Shown here: in pieces, positions 8,256-17,151 of the stretch
Layout of the letters: every line of letters begins with the position of its first letter
Position numbering within the stretch: the first letter of the stretch is position 1
Assembly (NCBI RefSeq): GCF_015182315.1
Contig: NZ_PRDL01000001.1
Location: 372,001-436,000 of the forward strand
DNA: 64,000 nt
Reading direction: 5' to 3'
From: Cellvibrio polysaccharolyticus
Lineage (GTDB): Bacteria; Pseudomonadota; Gammaproteobacteria; Pseudomonadales; Cellvibrionaceae
Made by a program: the position numbers and the translations under genes
Notes under the pieces: model-generated
The model's input: only the letters and a program-made list of their open reading frames with translations
Database searches by the model: none
Told to the model about the DNA's origin: nothing

Positions 8256-9194
8256 ATGAATACCTCCTCCAGCGGTGAATTTTTCACCCGTCGTTCGGTT
8301 TTATTTCTTTGTGCCACCCTGTGTACTTTGCTGTGGGGCAGCTCTTATCCGGCCATTAAACGTGGTTACGCGATGCTGGATATCGCGCGCAATGATATTC
8401 CGGCGCAAATGCTGTTTGCCGGTTACCGGTTCTTTCTCGCGGGGCTGTTTTTATTGGTGCTGGCGAAGCTGATGAGCAAGTCCATCGCGATACCGCGCGG
8501 CGCTCAGCTGCGGCAGATCGCCATTCTCGGGCTGACCCAAACTACCATTCAGTACGTGTTTTTCTACGTGGGCCTGGCCTATGCCACCGGTGTTAAAGCC
8601 TCGATCATGAATGCCACCGGCACCTTTTTCAGTGTCTTGCTGGCGCACTTTATTTATCACAACGATCGTCTTACCCATCGCAAAGTGCTCGGTTGCGCGG
8701 TGGGTTTTTTCGGCGTGCTGGTGGTGAACTTCAACGGCAGTTTGCTGGATCTGGATTTTGCCCTTAACGGGGAAGGTTTTATTGTTATCGCCGCGTTTAT
8801 CCTGGCGGCAGCGTCCATTTACGGCAAACGTATTTCGCAGCATATGGACGTGATGTTGATGACCGCCTGGCAGTTGTCGCTGGGTGGTTTGGCGCTGATG
8901 GTGCTGGGTTGGTCAACCGGCGGCGCGCTGGGCAGTTTTGACTGGCAGTCGGCGTTGCTGCTGATTTATCTGGCGCTGCTCTCTTCTGCCGCCTTTGCCT
9001 TGTGGGGCACGCTGCTGAAATACAACCCGGTGGGTATGGTGACCATTTTCAACTTTTTGGTGCCGGTGTTTGGCGTGTTGCTTTCTGCGCTGTTCCTCGG
9101 CGAAACCATGCTGGAATGGAAATACCTGATTGCGCTGGTGCTGGTGTGCACCGGTATTTTTCTGGTTACCCGCCTGCCGCGCGCGCTGCGCTAG
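8256..9194 (+). CDS. EamA-family (DMT) inner-membrane transporter
   Basis: A 312-residue polytopic protein with about ten hydrophobic helices in two related halves. The first half has TLLWGSSYPAIKRGY and the second ALWGTLLKYNPVG followed by FLVPVFGVLLSALFLGETM, the usual EamA signatures. These proteins export or import small metabolites such as amino acids or purines; the substrate here cannot be told. It is a single gene, convergent with the downstream fabF-like gene. Confidence 0.88.
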   Translation: MNTSSSGEFFTRRSVLFLCATLCTLLWGSSYPAIKRGYAMLDIARNDIPAQMLFAGYRFFLAGLFLLVLAKLMSKSIAIPRGAQLRQIAILGLTQTTIQYVFFYVGLAYATGVKASIMNATGTFFSVLLAHFIYHNDRLTHRKVLGCAVGFFGVLVVNFNGSLLDLDFALNGEGFIVIAAFILAAASIYGKRISQHMDVMLMTAWQLSLGGLALMVLGWSTGGALGSFDWQSALLLIYLALLSSAAFALWGTLLKYNPVGMVTIFNFLVPVFGVLLSALFLGETMLEWKYLIALVLVCTGIFLVTRLPRALR

Positions 9195-9216
9195 CGCGAA
9201 CAGCAGGCATTGGTTT

Positions 9217-10491
9217 TTACTCAGTCCAGCGTTTAAACAGCGCGCTGGCATTCACTCCGCCAAAGCCGAAACCGTTGGAGAGCGCATATTCCATCGCCAG
9301 CGGTTGCGGTTTTTTTGCCACCAGATGCAAACCCTTGGCCTGTTCATCCGGGTGCTCCAGATTAAGCGTGCCTGGCACGATTTGATCGCGCAGGGCCAGA
9401 ATAGTGAAGATGGCTTCCAGCGCGCCAGCGGCACCCAGCAAATGGCCGGTGGCTGATTTGGTCGAGGTAATGGCCACCTGGCTGCCTTCACCAAACAGCG
9501 TGCGGATGGCGGCCAGTTCGGCGGCATCACCCACTTGCGTTGCAGTAGCGTGGGCGTTGATGTGTTGCACTTGTTGCGGGCCAATGCCGGCTTGTTGCAA
9601 GGCCAGCTCCATGGCCCGACGAGCGCCCTCGCCGTCTTCGGGGCCGGATGTCACATGCCAGGCATCGGCGGTGGTGCCGTAACCAACCAGTTCAGCCAGG
9701 GGCGTGGCGCCTCTTGCCTGAGCATGTTCCAGCGATTCCAGAATCAGCACACCAGCGCCCTCGCCCATTACAAAGCCATCGCGCTCACGATCAAACGGCC
9801 GTGAGGCGGCGGCCGGGTTTTCTTCATGGCCGGATGACAGTGCCCGCGCGGCGGCAAAGCCGCCCAGGCTGACGCGATCCAGGGTGGCTTCGGCCCCGCC
9901 ACACACCACCACATCGGCTTCGCCGCTTTTAATCAGGCGCGCACCATCACCGATGGCTTGCACGCTGGCGGCGCAGGCGGTTACCGGTGCGCCCAGCGGG
10001 CCTTTAAAACCGTAATGAATGGAAATTTGCCCGGCGGCGAGGTTGACCAGAAAGGCTGGCACGGTAAAGGGCGACAGGCGTTTCGGGCCAAACTCATCGG
10101 TGGTGCGCACCGCATCGACAATCACCGGAAAACCGCCAACACCGGAGCCGATAATGGTCGCGGTGCGCAGTTTTTCCTGCTCGTTGGCCGGTTTCCAGCC
10201 CGCTTGCGCCAGCGCCTGATCTGCCGCGCTCAACGCATATTGAATAAAATTCGCCATGCGGCGTTGATTTTTCGGGGTGACCAGCCGGTCAGGATCAAAC
10301 CCCCCTTGCGGATCTTCACTGATGCCCGGCACCAGCCCGCCCACGCGCACGGCGAGATCCTGCACCGTCGCTTCCGGTAATTTGCGAATACCCGACTGCC
10401 CGGCCAGCAGCCGCTGCCACACGGTTTCTGTGCCACACCCGAGCGGAGAAACCAGGCCCATGCCGGTAACGACAATACGTGTGTTATTCAT
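9217..10491 (-). CDS. fabF: Beta-ketoacyl-ACP synthase II
   Basis: A 424-residue condensing enzyme of fatty-acid elongation. The active-site triad is in place: Cys173 in TACAAS, His in NAHATAT near residue 313 and His in KSATGHLLGAAG near residue 346. The N-terminal VVTGMGLVSPLG and the C-terminal NGFGFGGVNASA segments are diagnostic of FabF. It stands apart from any acpP or fabG cluster, so this may be a second FabF paralogue rather than the main housekeeping copy; the sequence itself does not decide that. Confidence 0.9.
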   Translation of the reverse strand: MNNTRIVVTGMGLVSPLGCGTETVWQRLLAGQSGIRKLPEATVQDLAVRVGGLVPGISEDPQGGFDPDRLVTPKNQRRMANFIQYALSAADQALAQAGWKPANEQEKLRTATIIGSGVGGFPVIVDAVRTTDEFGPKRLSPFTVPAFLVNLAAGQISIHYGFKGPLGAPVTACAASVQAIGDGARLIKSGEADVVVCGGAEATLDRVSLGGFAAARALSSGHEENPAAASRPFDRERDGFVMGEGAGVLILESLEHAQARGATPLAELVGYGTTADAWHVTSGPEDGEGARRAMELALQQAGIGPQQVQHINAHATATQVGDAAELAAIRTLFGEGSQVAITSTKSATGHLLGAAGALEAIFTILALRDQIVPGTLNLEHPDEQAKGLHLVAKKPQPLAMEYALSNGFGFGGVNASALFKRWTE

Positions 10492-10570
10492 AAAAAATTC
10501 CAGATCAAAAAATATCGTTACCCGTTCAGGGCGAGCATAGCGCTATAGAATATCAAATATTTTCAGTGGC

Positions 10571-11383
10571 TTAGCGTTGGCAGTCAGTACAGTAAACCGT
10601 AGAGCGCCCGCCCATGCGCACCTCTTTCAAGGGTTTGCTGCACTCCGGGCAAGGTTTTCCGGCGCGGCCATACACCAGTAATTGCTGTTGAAAGTAACCG
10701 GGTTTGCCATCGCCGCCGACAAAATCCCGCAAGGTAGTGCCGCCCTGGGTGATGGAACGTTCGAGGACGAATTTGATGTCGCGCACCAGGTCATCGCAGT
10801 TTTTGCGGGTCAGGGAACCGGCTTTGCGGATGGGTTTGATGCGCGCCATAAACAGCGATTCATTGGCATAAATATTCCCCACACCCACCACGATGTCATT
10901 GGTCATGATGAATTGTTTGACTGGCAGGTTGCGCTTGCGGCTGCGCTCGTACAAATACTCGCCGGAAAACGCCTCGGTTAACGGCTCCGGCCCGAGATGG
11001 CGGAGCAGGGCGTATTCCTGCGGATCGCCCTCTACCCAAAGCAGGCAGCCAAAGCGGCGCGGGTCGCAGTAACGCAGAATAACCTCGCCAAAGGCCAGAT
11101 CCACATGGTCATGAAACAGTGCTGGCATCGCCTCGGTCACAATACGCAAGGAACCCGACATGCCGAGATGAATCAGCAAAATACCGCCCGGAAAATGCAA
11201 CAACAGGTATTTGCCACGGCGGCTGATACCGCTAAGTGGCTGCTGGTGCAGCAATTCGGTGAGATTATCCGGAATGGGCCAGCGCAGTTTCGGTTGGCGC
11301 ACCACGACACCGGTAACGGCACGGCCGGTAATGTGTGGCGCAATGCCGCGCAAGGTGGTTTCAACTTCGGGTAACTCGGGCAT
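10571..11383 (-). CDS. mutM: Formamidopyrimidine-DNA glycosylase
   Basis: Bifunctional base-excision repair enzyme that removes 8-oxoguanine and formamidopyrimidines and nicks the abasic site. The mature N-terminus PELPEVE provides the Pro nucleophile and catalytic Glu, the H2TH region contains the IYANESLF motif, and the C-terminus is a CPEC...CTDC zinc finger ending in QR. The 270-residue length is standard. The start at 11383 is set by an AGGAGC site ahead of it and by the invariant MPELPE; a longer frame reaching 11500 is not used. Confidence 0.96.
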   Translation of the reverse strand: MPELPEVETTLRGIAPHITGRAVTGVVVRQPKLRWPIPDNLTELLHQQPLSGISRRGKYLLLHFPGGILLIHLGMSGSLRIVTEAMPALFHDHVDLAFGEVILRYCDPRRFGCLLWVEGDPQEYALLRHLGPEPLTEAFSGEYLYERSRKRNLPVKQFIMTNDIVVGVGNIYANESLFMARIKPIRKAGSLTRKNCDDLVRDIKFVLERSITQGGTTLRDFVGGDGKPGYFQQQLLVYGRAGKPCPECSKPLKEVRMGGRSTVYCTDCQR

Positions 11384-11630
11384 GACAGCTCCTGGATATG
11401 GCGGCACCTGAACTTTATGCAGGGCATTATACGGCTGAAAAAAATAGCCGGGGCAGCGCCGGCTTGATGCCGCTGCCCGGTTGCTTGCAAAACCGGCCAA
11501 CGGGGCTTTTTAAGCGCCACACAAGGGCAGGGCAGTTCGGCGCAAAATGCATCTTTTTGGCATTTAATGAGTCAATTTTGCTGACGACAGGCTAGAATAC
11601 AGCCCGGTTTCGTTTTTCAGGCATTCGGAT

Positions 11631-12080
11631 ATGAGCACTTTGCGAAAGTATCGGCGGCAACCGATAGCCGTAACAACAGGGCGTGTGGTTTCGCTTTGCC
11701 TGCTGCTGTTATCAACCGCTTTGCAGGCGCAGGAAAGCGGCCGAGGCTGCGATTTCCTGTTATGTGTGGATGCAAGCAGCCATCAATCGCCGGTTTTACC
11801 GCCTTCGGCGGCGTCGCTGCGTAGCGACTGGCGCGCCTTATCTTATTCGTTAATATCCGGATTTGCTGCGATTGAGCCGGGTTATGACGCGAATGGAATA
11901 AAAATGGAGCAAGTTTCGCCTTTAACGGCTTCGAATTCGCCATTTGGCGACAATTTTTCATTGCTGCGTGACAAGGCAGGGCGTTGGCTGATAAATTCTC
12001 TCAACCAGTTTGCACCGCTCTGGTTGATACTGACCGGATTATCCGGTTTATTCATCATGCGGCGCCGGCTCCATAGATAG
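11631..12080 (+). CDS. Small exported protein with C-terminal membrane helix and basic tail
   Basis: A 149-residue protein. Residues 1-33 look like a signal peptide (basic start, VVSLCLLLLSTALQA). The middle is Ser/Pro-rich without known motifs. The end is a hydrophobic helix followed by MRRRLHR, a layout like C-terminal protein-sorting tails but without a PEP motif. I do not recognise the family. The ribosome-binding site is weak. A good hairpin-T terminator follows 50 bp downstream, which supports a real transcription unit. It lies between mutM and recQ on the opposite strand. Confidence 0.55.
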   Translation: MSTLRKYRRQPIAVTTGRVVSLCLLLLSTALQAQESGRGCDFLLCVDASSHQSPVLPPSAASLRSDWRALSYSLISGFAAIEPGYDANGIKMEQVSPLTASNSPFGDNFSLLRDKAGRWLINSLNQFAPLWLILTGLSGLFIMRRRLHR

Positions 12081-12130
12081 TTTTTTCTTCACTCGCCCGG
12101 TGAACTCGCTGTTCAGGAGAACCATCGCCA

Positions 12131-12165
12131 CTGCGCAGGGACGCTCTGGCGCAGCGACTTTTTTT
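12131..12165 (+). terminator. Rho-independent terminator
   Basis: CTGCGC at 12131-12136 pairs with GCGCAG at 12149-12154 and is followed within four bases by a run of seven T. It lies between the small exported protein and the convergent recQ gene. Confidence 0.6.
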
Positions 12166-12179
12166 CCCTCTTTGTTTTA

Positions 12180-13988
12180 TCAATCCGCGTATTCGTAATT
12201 CCGTATCACTTCCAGAAACGCCTCACCAAACCGCTCCAGCTTGCTATCGCCCACACCCGTTAATGCCAGCAATTCCCGCTCGTTCAGCGGCCGGTGCTCC
12301 AGCATTTCCCGCAAGGTGGCATCGTGAAAAATCACGTAAGGGGGTACGCCCTGAGCCTCGGCCAGTGTTTTGCGGCAGGCGCGCAAGGCGTGCCATAAGC
12401 CCAGATCTTCCGGGGCAATATCCACCGCCGGGCGGCGGCTTTGTTGTTGGCCGGTAGTGCGCGATTCGCGGCGCATACGGATAGTTTCTTCGCCGCGCAG
12501 CATGGCGCGGCAGCCGTCGTTGAGCTGCAAACTGCCGTAACCGTCCGGGTCAACATCCAGATAACCCCGCGCCACCAGCTGGCGGAACACCGAGCGCCAT
12601 TCATCGGCAGAAAGGTGTTTGCCAATGCCGTAGGTAGAAACGTGGTTGTGCCCCAGTGACATCAGGCGCTCGTTTTCGCTACCGCGCAGCACGTCAATCA
12701 CATGGTTGGCACCAAAGCGCTGGTTGGTGCGATACACACAGGACAGCGCCATGCGCACCGCTTCGGTGGCATCCCAGGTTTCCGGGGGGGTGAGGCAGCA
12801 ATCGCAATTGCCGCAGGGTTCGTCGAGGTTATCGCCAAAGTAGCGCAGCAGCGTCTGGCGGCGGCAGGTGGTGATTTCGCACAGCCCGAGCATAGCTTGC
12901 AGGCGCTGCTGCTCGTGGCGTTTGAATTGTTCGTTACCTTCCGAGTTGCCCATCATTTGCCGCAGCTTTACCACGTCTTCCAGACCGTACAGCAACAGCG
13001 CGGTAGCCGCCTGGCCATCGCGTCCGGCGCGCCCGGTTTCCTGGTAGTAGGCTTCAATGCTTTTGGGCAAATCCAGATGCGCGACAAAACGCACATCCGG
13101 TTTGTCGATGCCCATGCCGAAGGCGATGGTTGCCACCATCACCAGGCCTTCTTCGCGCAAAAAGCGGTGCTGGTTGGCGGCACGGGTTTCTGCGGGCAAA
13201 CCGGCGTGGTAGGGCAGTGCTTCGATACCTTCGCCGCATAACCAGGCCGCCGTTTGCTCAACCTTGTTGCGCGACAGGCAGTAAACAATACCGGCGTTAT
13301 CTTTTTGTTCTTCGCGCAAGAAGCGCAGCAATTGCTGGCGCGGGTTGTTTTTTTGCTGGATGCGGTACTGGATATTCGGGCGGTCAAAACCGCTGATAAA
13401 TTGCCGCGCTTCGGCCAGCCCGAGGCGTTCGATAATCTCGGCGCGGGTGCGCACATCGGCGGTGGCGGTAAGGGCGATGCGCGGCACCTGCGGGAAAACG
13501 CGGTGAAGAATGTCCAGGCGTAAATAATCGGCCCGGAAATCGTGCCCCCATTGCGCTACGCAGTGGGCTTCGTCAATGGCAAACAGGGCAATGCGACTGT
13601 TGTGCAGCAGGTCGAGGGTGCGCTCCTGCAGCAGGCGCTCGGGTGCTACATAAAGCAAATCCAGCTCGCCCCGTTGCAACGCCAGTTCGGTTTGCCATAC
13701 CTGTTGCGATGACAGGGTGGAGTTCAAATAACCGGCGCGTACGCCCAGCTCTTCCAGCGCGCTGACCTGATCCTGCATCAGTGCAATCAGCGGCGAGATA
13801 ATCACCCCGGTGCCTTCGCGCACCAATGAGGGGATTTGATAACACAGGGATTTACCGCCGCCGGTGGGCATTAACACCAGCGCGTCGTCACCGGCGACCA
13901 GGGTATCAATCACGGCGGCCTGGTTACCGCGAAACTGGTGGTAACCAAAAACGTGTTCGAGAACGGCCAGGGGAGTGGAATTGGTCAC
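12180..13988 (-). CDS. recQ: ATP-dependent DNA helicase RecQ
   Basis: A 3'-5' superfamily 2 helicase used in recombination and replication-fork repair. The 602-residue length is typical of the full proteobacterial form. Walker A is MPTGGGKSLCYQ near residue 40, the DEAH box is DEAHC near residue 138, motif III is ALTATAD and motif VI is QETGRAGRDG. The RQC zinc cluster is seen as CRRQTLLRYFGD followed by CGNCDCC, and a C-terminal HRDC domain ends in LTGVGDSKLERFGEAFL. All three domains are intact. Confidence 0.96.
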   Translation of the reverse strand: MTNSTPLAVLEHVFGYHQFRGNQAAVIDTLVAGDDALVLMPTGGGKSLCYQIPSLVREGTGVIISPLIALMQDQVSALEELGVRAGYLNSTLSSQQVWQTELALQRGELDLLYVAPERLLQERTLDLLHNSRIALFAIDEAHCVAQWGHDFRADYLRLDILHRVFPQVPRIALTATADVRTRAEIIERLGLAEARQFISGFDRPNIQYRIQQKNNPRQQLLRFLREEQKDNAGIVYCLSRNKVEQTAAWLCGEGIEALPYHAGLPAETRAANQHRFLREEGLVMVATIAFGMGIDKPDVRFVAHLDLPKSIEAYYQETGRAGRDGQAATALLLYGLEDVVKLRQMMGNSEGNEQFKRHEQQRLQAMLGLCEITTCRRQTLLRYFGDNLDEPCGNCDCCLTPPETWDATEAVRMALSCVYRTNQRFGANHVIDVLRGSENERLMSLGHNHVSTYGIGKHLSADEWRSVFRQLVARGYLDVDPDGYGSLQLNDGCRAMLRGEETIRMRRESRTTGQQQSRRPAVDIAPEDLGLWHALRACRKTLAEAQGVPPYVIFHDATLREMLEHRPLNERELLALTGVGDSKLERFGEAFLEVIRNYEYAD

Positions 13989-14021
13989 AGGGGGCGCCGG
14001 GTTAGTGATTCAGATAGGGGA

Positions 14022-15308
14022 TTATCCACGGTTTTTCGCAGCGATCCACTGTGACATGTATTGATGGCTCTTGTGCAGATGGTGCCGCAGCATGCTGCCA
14101 ACGATATTACGCTGGCGCTGGCCGTTAATATCAGCGATCAAATCATCCAGCCGTTGTTGCAAAGCGGCGGTGAGAGCAGGGCGGGGAAACACCTCGCGCA
14201 GCAACACCGCGGCGCGATCGCGGGTTTGTTGCCATTGGCCGGGGTCGCTGTAAAGCGCCACCGCCTGGTTGACGAAATCGGCGTTGTTATCGGCAATGGC
14301 GCCCGGCCAGGGCAATTGCCCGTGCATGCCTTCGGCGCCGGTCGGCGTAGTGACCGATGGCGTACCGTTTTGCATGGCCTCTATCAATTTGCCTTTCAAA
14401 CCGGCACCAAAGCGCAGCGGCGCCAGGCACACCCGAGCAGCGCGCATCGCGGCGGCAGCATCATCTACCCAGCCAGCCACAATAAAACCTTCGCGCGGGT
14501 TGTGCAGCGCGGTGGCTTTGGGCGGCGGGTAGGCGCCGTAAACCAGCAAGCGGGCTTTGGGTAATTGCGCCCGAATTGCGGGCCAGAGGGTGTTTTTCAG
14601 GCAGAGCACCGCGTCCCAGTTGGGCTGGTGGCGAAAGTTGCCGATGGATAAAAAATCCTGTCGCTGTGCAAAGTCGCTGCCCTCGGCAACCGGTGGTTCG
14701 TCGAGCAGAAACGGGCAGTAATGCAGCAGGCTGGCCGGTACACCGCAGCCCTGTTGTAGCAACTCCATCTCTACCGGCGAGATCATCAAGGTCAGGTCAC
14801 AGCGGTAAATAGCCGCCAGCTCGCGCAAACCGGTGTCGGAATGGCTGATCCATTGCACCGCATCGGTGACGCTGGCGTTAGTGGCTGGCGGCAGGGCGTA
14901 GTAAGGCGAGCCTGCCGGGGCGGCAGCCAGTTGCTGTTTCAGTTGCAGTTCGCGGGCGTGGCGCAGGCTGTGCAGGTCTTCGGTGTCCAGCACGCGAATG
15001 GCGTTGGGGCACACCGCTTCTACCCGCCAGCCAAATTGTTCTTCGGTGAAGAAACGGTCAAACAGCACCAGATCCGGTTGCAGTTGGTGCACCTGATTAT
15101 TAAAACTGTCGCAATTGAGGGCGACGGTCATTTCTGCAATGCCCAGCGCGGTTAAATCAGCGCGGTGCGGCGACAGCTGGGCCGCCGAGGCAAAGGTAAT
15201 TTGCCAGTTTCTGGCCAGAAAAACCTCGATGAGTTGCATCATCCGGCTGCCAGCCGCCGACGAGCGGGGTTCCGGCCAGACGTAGCCGATAATCAGTACA
15301 CGAAACAT
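14022..15308 (-). CDS. Glycosyltransferase of the GT-B (GT4-like) fold
   Basis: A 428-residue cytoplasmic protein. The N-terminus MFRVLIIGYVWPEPRSSAAG is a Rossmann-type start, and the second domain carries FLSIGNFRHQPNWDAV, LLVYGAYPP, VAGWVDDAAAAMRAARVCLAPLRFGAGLKGKLIEAM with the glycine-rich nucleotide-sugar loop, and NGTPSVTTPTGAEGM. This is the pattern of group 1 glycosyltransferases with a GT4-like acceptor domain. The acceptor is unknown; surface polysaccharide synthesis is likely. ATG at 15308 is chosen over a TTG one codon upstream because CACAGGTT lies at the proper distance. It directly follows the LpxR-like gene on the same strand, with an 18-bp gap. Confidence 0.85.
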   Translation of the reverse strand: MFRVLIIGYVWPEPRSSAAGSRMMQLIEVFLARNWQITFASAAQLSPHRADLTALGIAEMTVALNCDSFNNQVHQLQPDLVLFDRFFTEEQFGWRVEAVCPNAIRVLDTEDLHSLRHARELQLKQQLAAAPAGSPYYALPPATNASVTDAVQWISHSDTGLRELAAIYRCDLTLMISPVEMELLQQGCGVPASLLHYCPFLLDEPPVAEGSDFAQRQDFLSIGNFRHQPNWDAVLCLKNTLWPAIRAQLPKARLLVYGAYPPPKATALHNPREGFIVAGWVDDAAAAMRAARVCLAPLRFGAGLKGKLIEAMQNGTPSVTTPTGAEGMHGQLPWPGAIADNNADFVNQAVALYSDPGQWQQTRDRAAVLLREVFPRPALTAALQQRLDDLIADINGQRQRNIVGSMLRHHLHKSHQYMSQWIAAKNRG

Positions 15309-15326
15309 CAATTAACCTGTGAAAGT

Positions 15327-16301
15327 CTATAGTCGCCAGGCGAGGGTAACCGCACCGAACGTTTGCCGCGAAGTGGCCAGTTTATCCAGTGACGAGCCGT
15401 CGGCATAGGCAAGACTGACCATCAGGCTATCCCAGGAGAAAGCAAAACCGGCCAGCACGGTGTATTGGTCGTGGCGCAAACTGGCCGACGGGCTGGAGCG
15501 GAAGGTGTTGCCGTTAATAATAATGGCGTTGTGCACATACTCGGCGCTGGCGCCCAGGTAAAAGTACCAGCCGCCTTCAATGGCTATCGGGTTGGTGATG
15601 CGCCCGGTGAGCATGGCGGTAGACGGAAAGCTTTTTACCAGCCCGGAGCCGTAACGAACCAGCGCGCCGGTGCCGACCGAGGATTCGAGGTTGCCGACAT
15701 CAATATTGGCCATGCCGACCACGTCAAAGCGGTCACTGTCGTCATGGGCAAAGCGCCATACCCGGCCACGCGCAACCTGCCCGAGAATCTCGTTTTTCAG
15801 CTGCGAATCCCAGCCTTTGGGTTCAGTAGAACCGGTAATGTTGTGGATCAGTTTTTGGGCTTTTTCTGCGCCCGAGGCTGGCCCCAGCACGCCCACTGTG
15901 AGGCTGACGTTATCGGCAACATCATCGTTCACCACAAACCACGACGAGCGCAAAAAGAGTATCCCCGCGTAGGGCGCATCGTTGGGGTCGGGTTCTACTT
16001 TGGAAATATCTCTGGGGGTGGACATCACCTGGCCAAAGGTGTGGGCAGAAAAAGCCGAGTCGTATTCATCGCCGACCAGCCAGCTCACCGGCCGGGTGAG
16101 CAGCGGCGGTTTGGCAGTGGCGAGGTTATCCTCGTGAAGGTCATACCAGGAAAAAAAGAGACCGTTGGTATAGCCGCCGCCATCTTTTCCGGCGAATAAA
16201 TCGTTATGCCATACCACGGAAATGGCATCTACATCAGCATGAACAGGGGCGGCGATAAATGAAGACAAACCTAGCACACAGCACACGTGTTTCCATGACA
16301 T
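15327..16301 (-). CDS. LpxR-like lipid A deacylase / DUF2219 outer-membrane protein
   Basis: A 324-residue exported protein with a signal peptide ending near VHADVDA. The start of the mature protein has NDLFAGKDGGGYTNG, the conserved Asn-Asp and YTNG signature of the LpxR/DUF2219 family, and the C-terminus ends in an alternating pattern closing on WRL, typical of a beta-barrel. LpxR removes the 3'-acyloxyacyl chain of lipid A in the outer membrane. The glycosyltransferase downstream is close enough for one operon, consistent with a joint role in surface glycolipid modification (inference). Confidence 0.82.
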   Translation of the reverse strand: MSWKHVCCVLGLSSFIAAPVHADVDAISVVWHNDLFAGKDGGGYTNGLFFSWYDLHEDNLATAKPPLLTRPVSWLVGDEYDSAFSAHTFGQVMSTPRDISKVEPDPNDAPYAGILFLRSSWFVVNDDVADNVSLTVGVLGPASGAEKAQKLIHNITGSTEPKGWDSQLKNEILGQVARGRVWRFAHDDSDRFDVVGMANIDVGNLESSVGTGALVRYGSGLVKSFPSTAMLTGRITNPIAIEGGWYFYLGASAEYVHNAIIINGNTFRSSPSASLRHDQYTVLAGFAFSWDSLMVSLAYADGSSLDKLATSRQTFGAVTLAWRL

Positions 16302-16399
16302 AAGGGGAAGCCTTACCCAAACAGATCAAAGCACCTGCCTTGCGAAATCCATTCGATGCAGACCCTTAAGACAGGATGCTGTGTCTGTAACAGAACAAC

Positions 16400-16416
16400 G
16401 ACCCCTCGCAGGGGTC
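16400..16416 (-). terminator. Hairpin terminator downstream of rnk
   Basis: GACCCC-TCGCA-GGGGTC at 16400-16416 is a perfect 6-bp stem. On the minus strand it starts 2 bases after the rnk stop and is followed by a T-rich stretch (GTTGTTCTGTT). Confidence 0.55.
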
Positions 16417-16418
16417 AC

Positions 16419-16826
16419 TCAAAGGTGAAAATCACCCGCTTCTTCCGGTTGGTAATCCACCTTGTCAATACGAACGCGGGTGGATTTGTCGCCGCCCACA
16501 GACCAGTCAATTTCCTGGCCAACCGATAAACCGATCAGGGCGCTGCCTACCGGCGCGAGTATGGAGATTTTATCAGCAGAACCATCCATATCGGCGGGAT
16601 AAACCAGAGTATAGGTCATGGTTTTACCTTCCGGTAATACCGTAAAGGTGACGCGCGAATTCATAGTTACCAGCGTTGCGGGTACTTCTTTTGGCGCAAC
16701 CACATCGGCGCGCTCCAGCTCTTCAAACAGACGGTCGCGGGTAACAGCGCTGGATGCAGGCAGAGAATCGAGTAATTTTTCAATGCGTTCAAAATCACGC
16801 GATGACAAGGTAATAGCAGGTTTCAT
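16419..16826 (-). CDS. rnk: Nucleoside diphosphate kinase regulator (GreA/GreB family)
   Basis: A 135-residue protein matching Rnk: a short N-terminal coiled-coil-like segment (SRDFERIEKLLDSLP), then a GreA/B C-terminal FKBP-like domain with DGSADKISILAPVGSALIGLSVGQEIDW. Rnk binds RNA polymerase near the secondary channel without the catalytic acidic tip of Gre factors. The stop is followed at once by a hairpin. It is a single gene. Confidence 0.88.
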   Translation of the reverse strand: MKPAITLSSRDFERIEKLLDSLPASSAVTRDRLFEELERADVVAPKEVPATLVTMNSRVTFTVLPEGKTMTYTLVYPADMDGSADKISILAPVGSALIGLSVGQEIDWSVGGDKSTRVRIDKVDYQPEEAGDFHL

Positions 16827-17019
16827 GAGCGGAGACTCCGGCGTAACAAACGCAAAATTTTATAAAAGCCCGGCTTCCGGAAGGTGTGAACGATCCGGAT
16901 GCGAAGCACTGATTTAAGGGTTGGCTGGTCGGCGAGGTGACAACAACAGGCCACTCAAAATGCGACGAGCGTGATTTGTTCTGCGATGTTGAGTATCGCT
17001 TGCTGCCGGTGAATGTAGA

Positions 17020-17040
17020 AAAAGCGCCACAGGCGCTTTT
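17020..17040. terminator. Symmetrical hairpin between divergent or convergent units
   Basis: AAAAGCGCC-ACA-GGCGCTTTT at 17020-17040 is a perfect 9-bp stem with A and T flanks, so it can terminate in both directions. The 16.9-17.15 kb gap has no convincing gene; it may serve the flavoprotein gene on the minus strand. Confidence 0.5.
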
Positions 17041-17151
17041 ATGGAAATTCGTCGGCAGTAGTGACTGGCAGTCAAATCATGGCCTGGGAAGAAAAAACCA
17101 GGTAGGAATCGGGTTGATGATAGGCCAGGGGTTTCAAAACAGCAAGAGGCA

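Noticed and set aside
11617..11961. A 114-residue minus-strand frame opposite the small exported protein
   Set aside because: The + strand frame has a signal peptide, a membrane helix and a terminator, so it is the better choice; the minus frame has none of these.
15465..16199. A 244-residue + strand frame opposite the LpxR-like gene
   Set aside because: Antisense of a gene with clear family motifs; no start signal or domain of its own.
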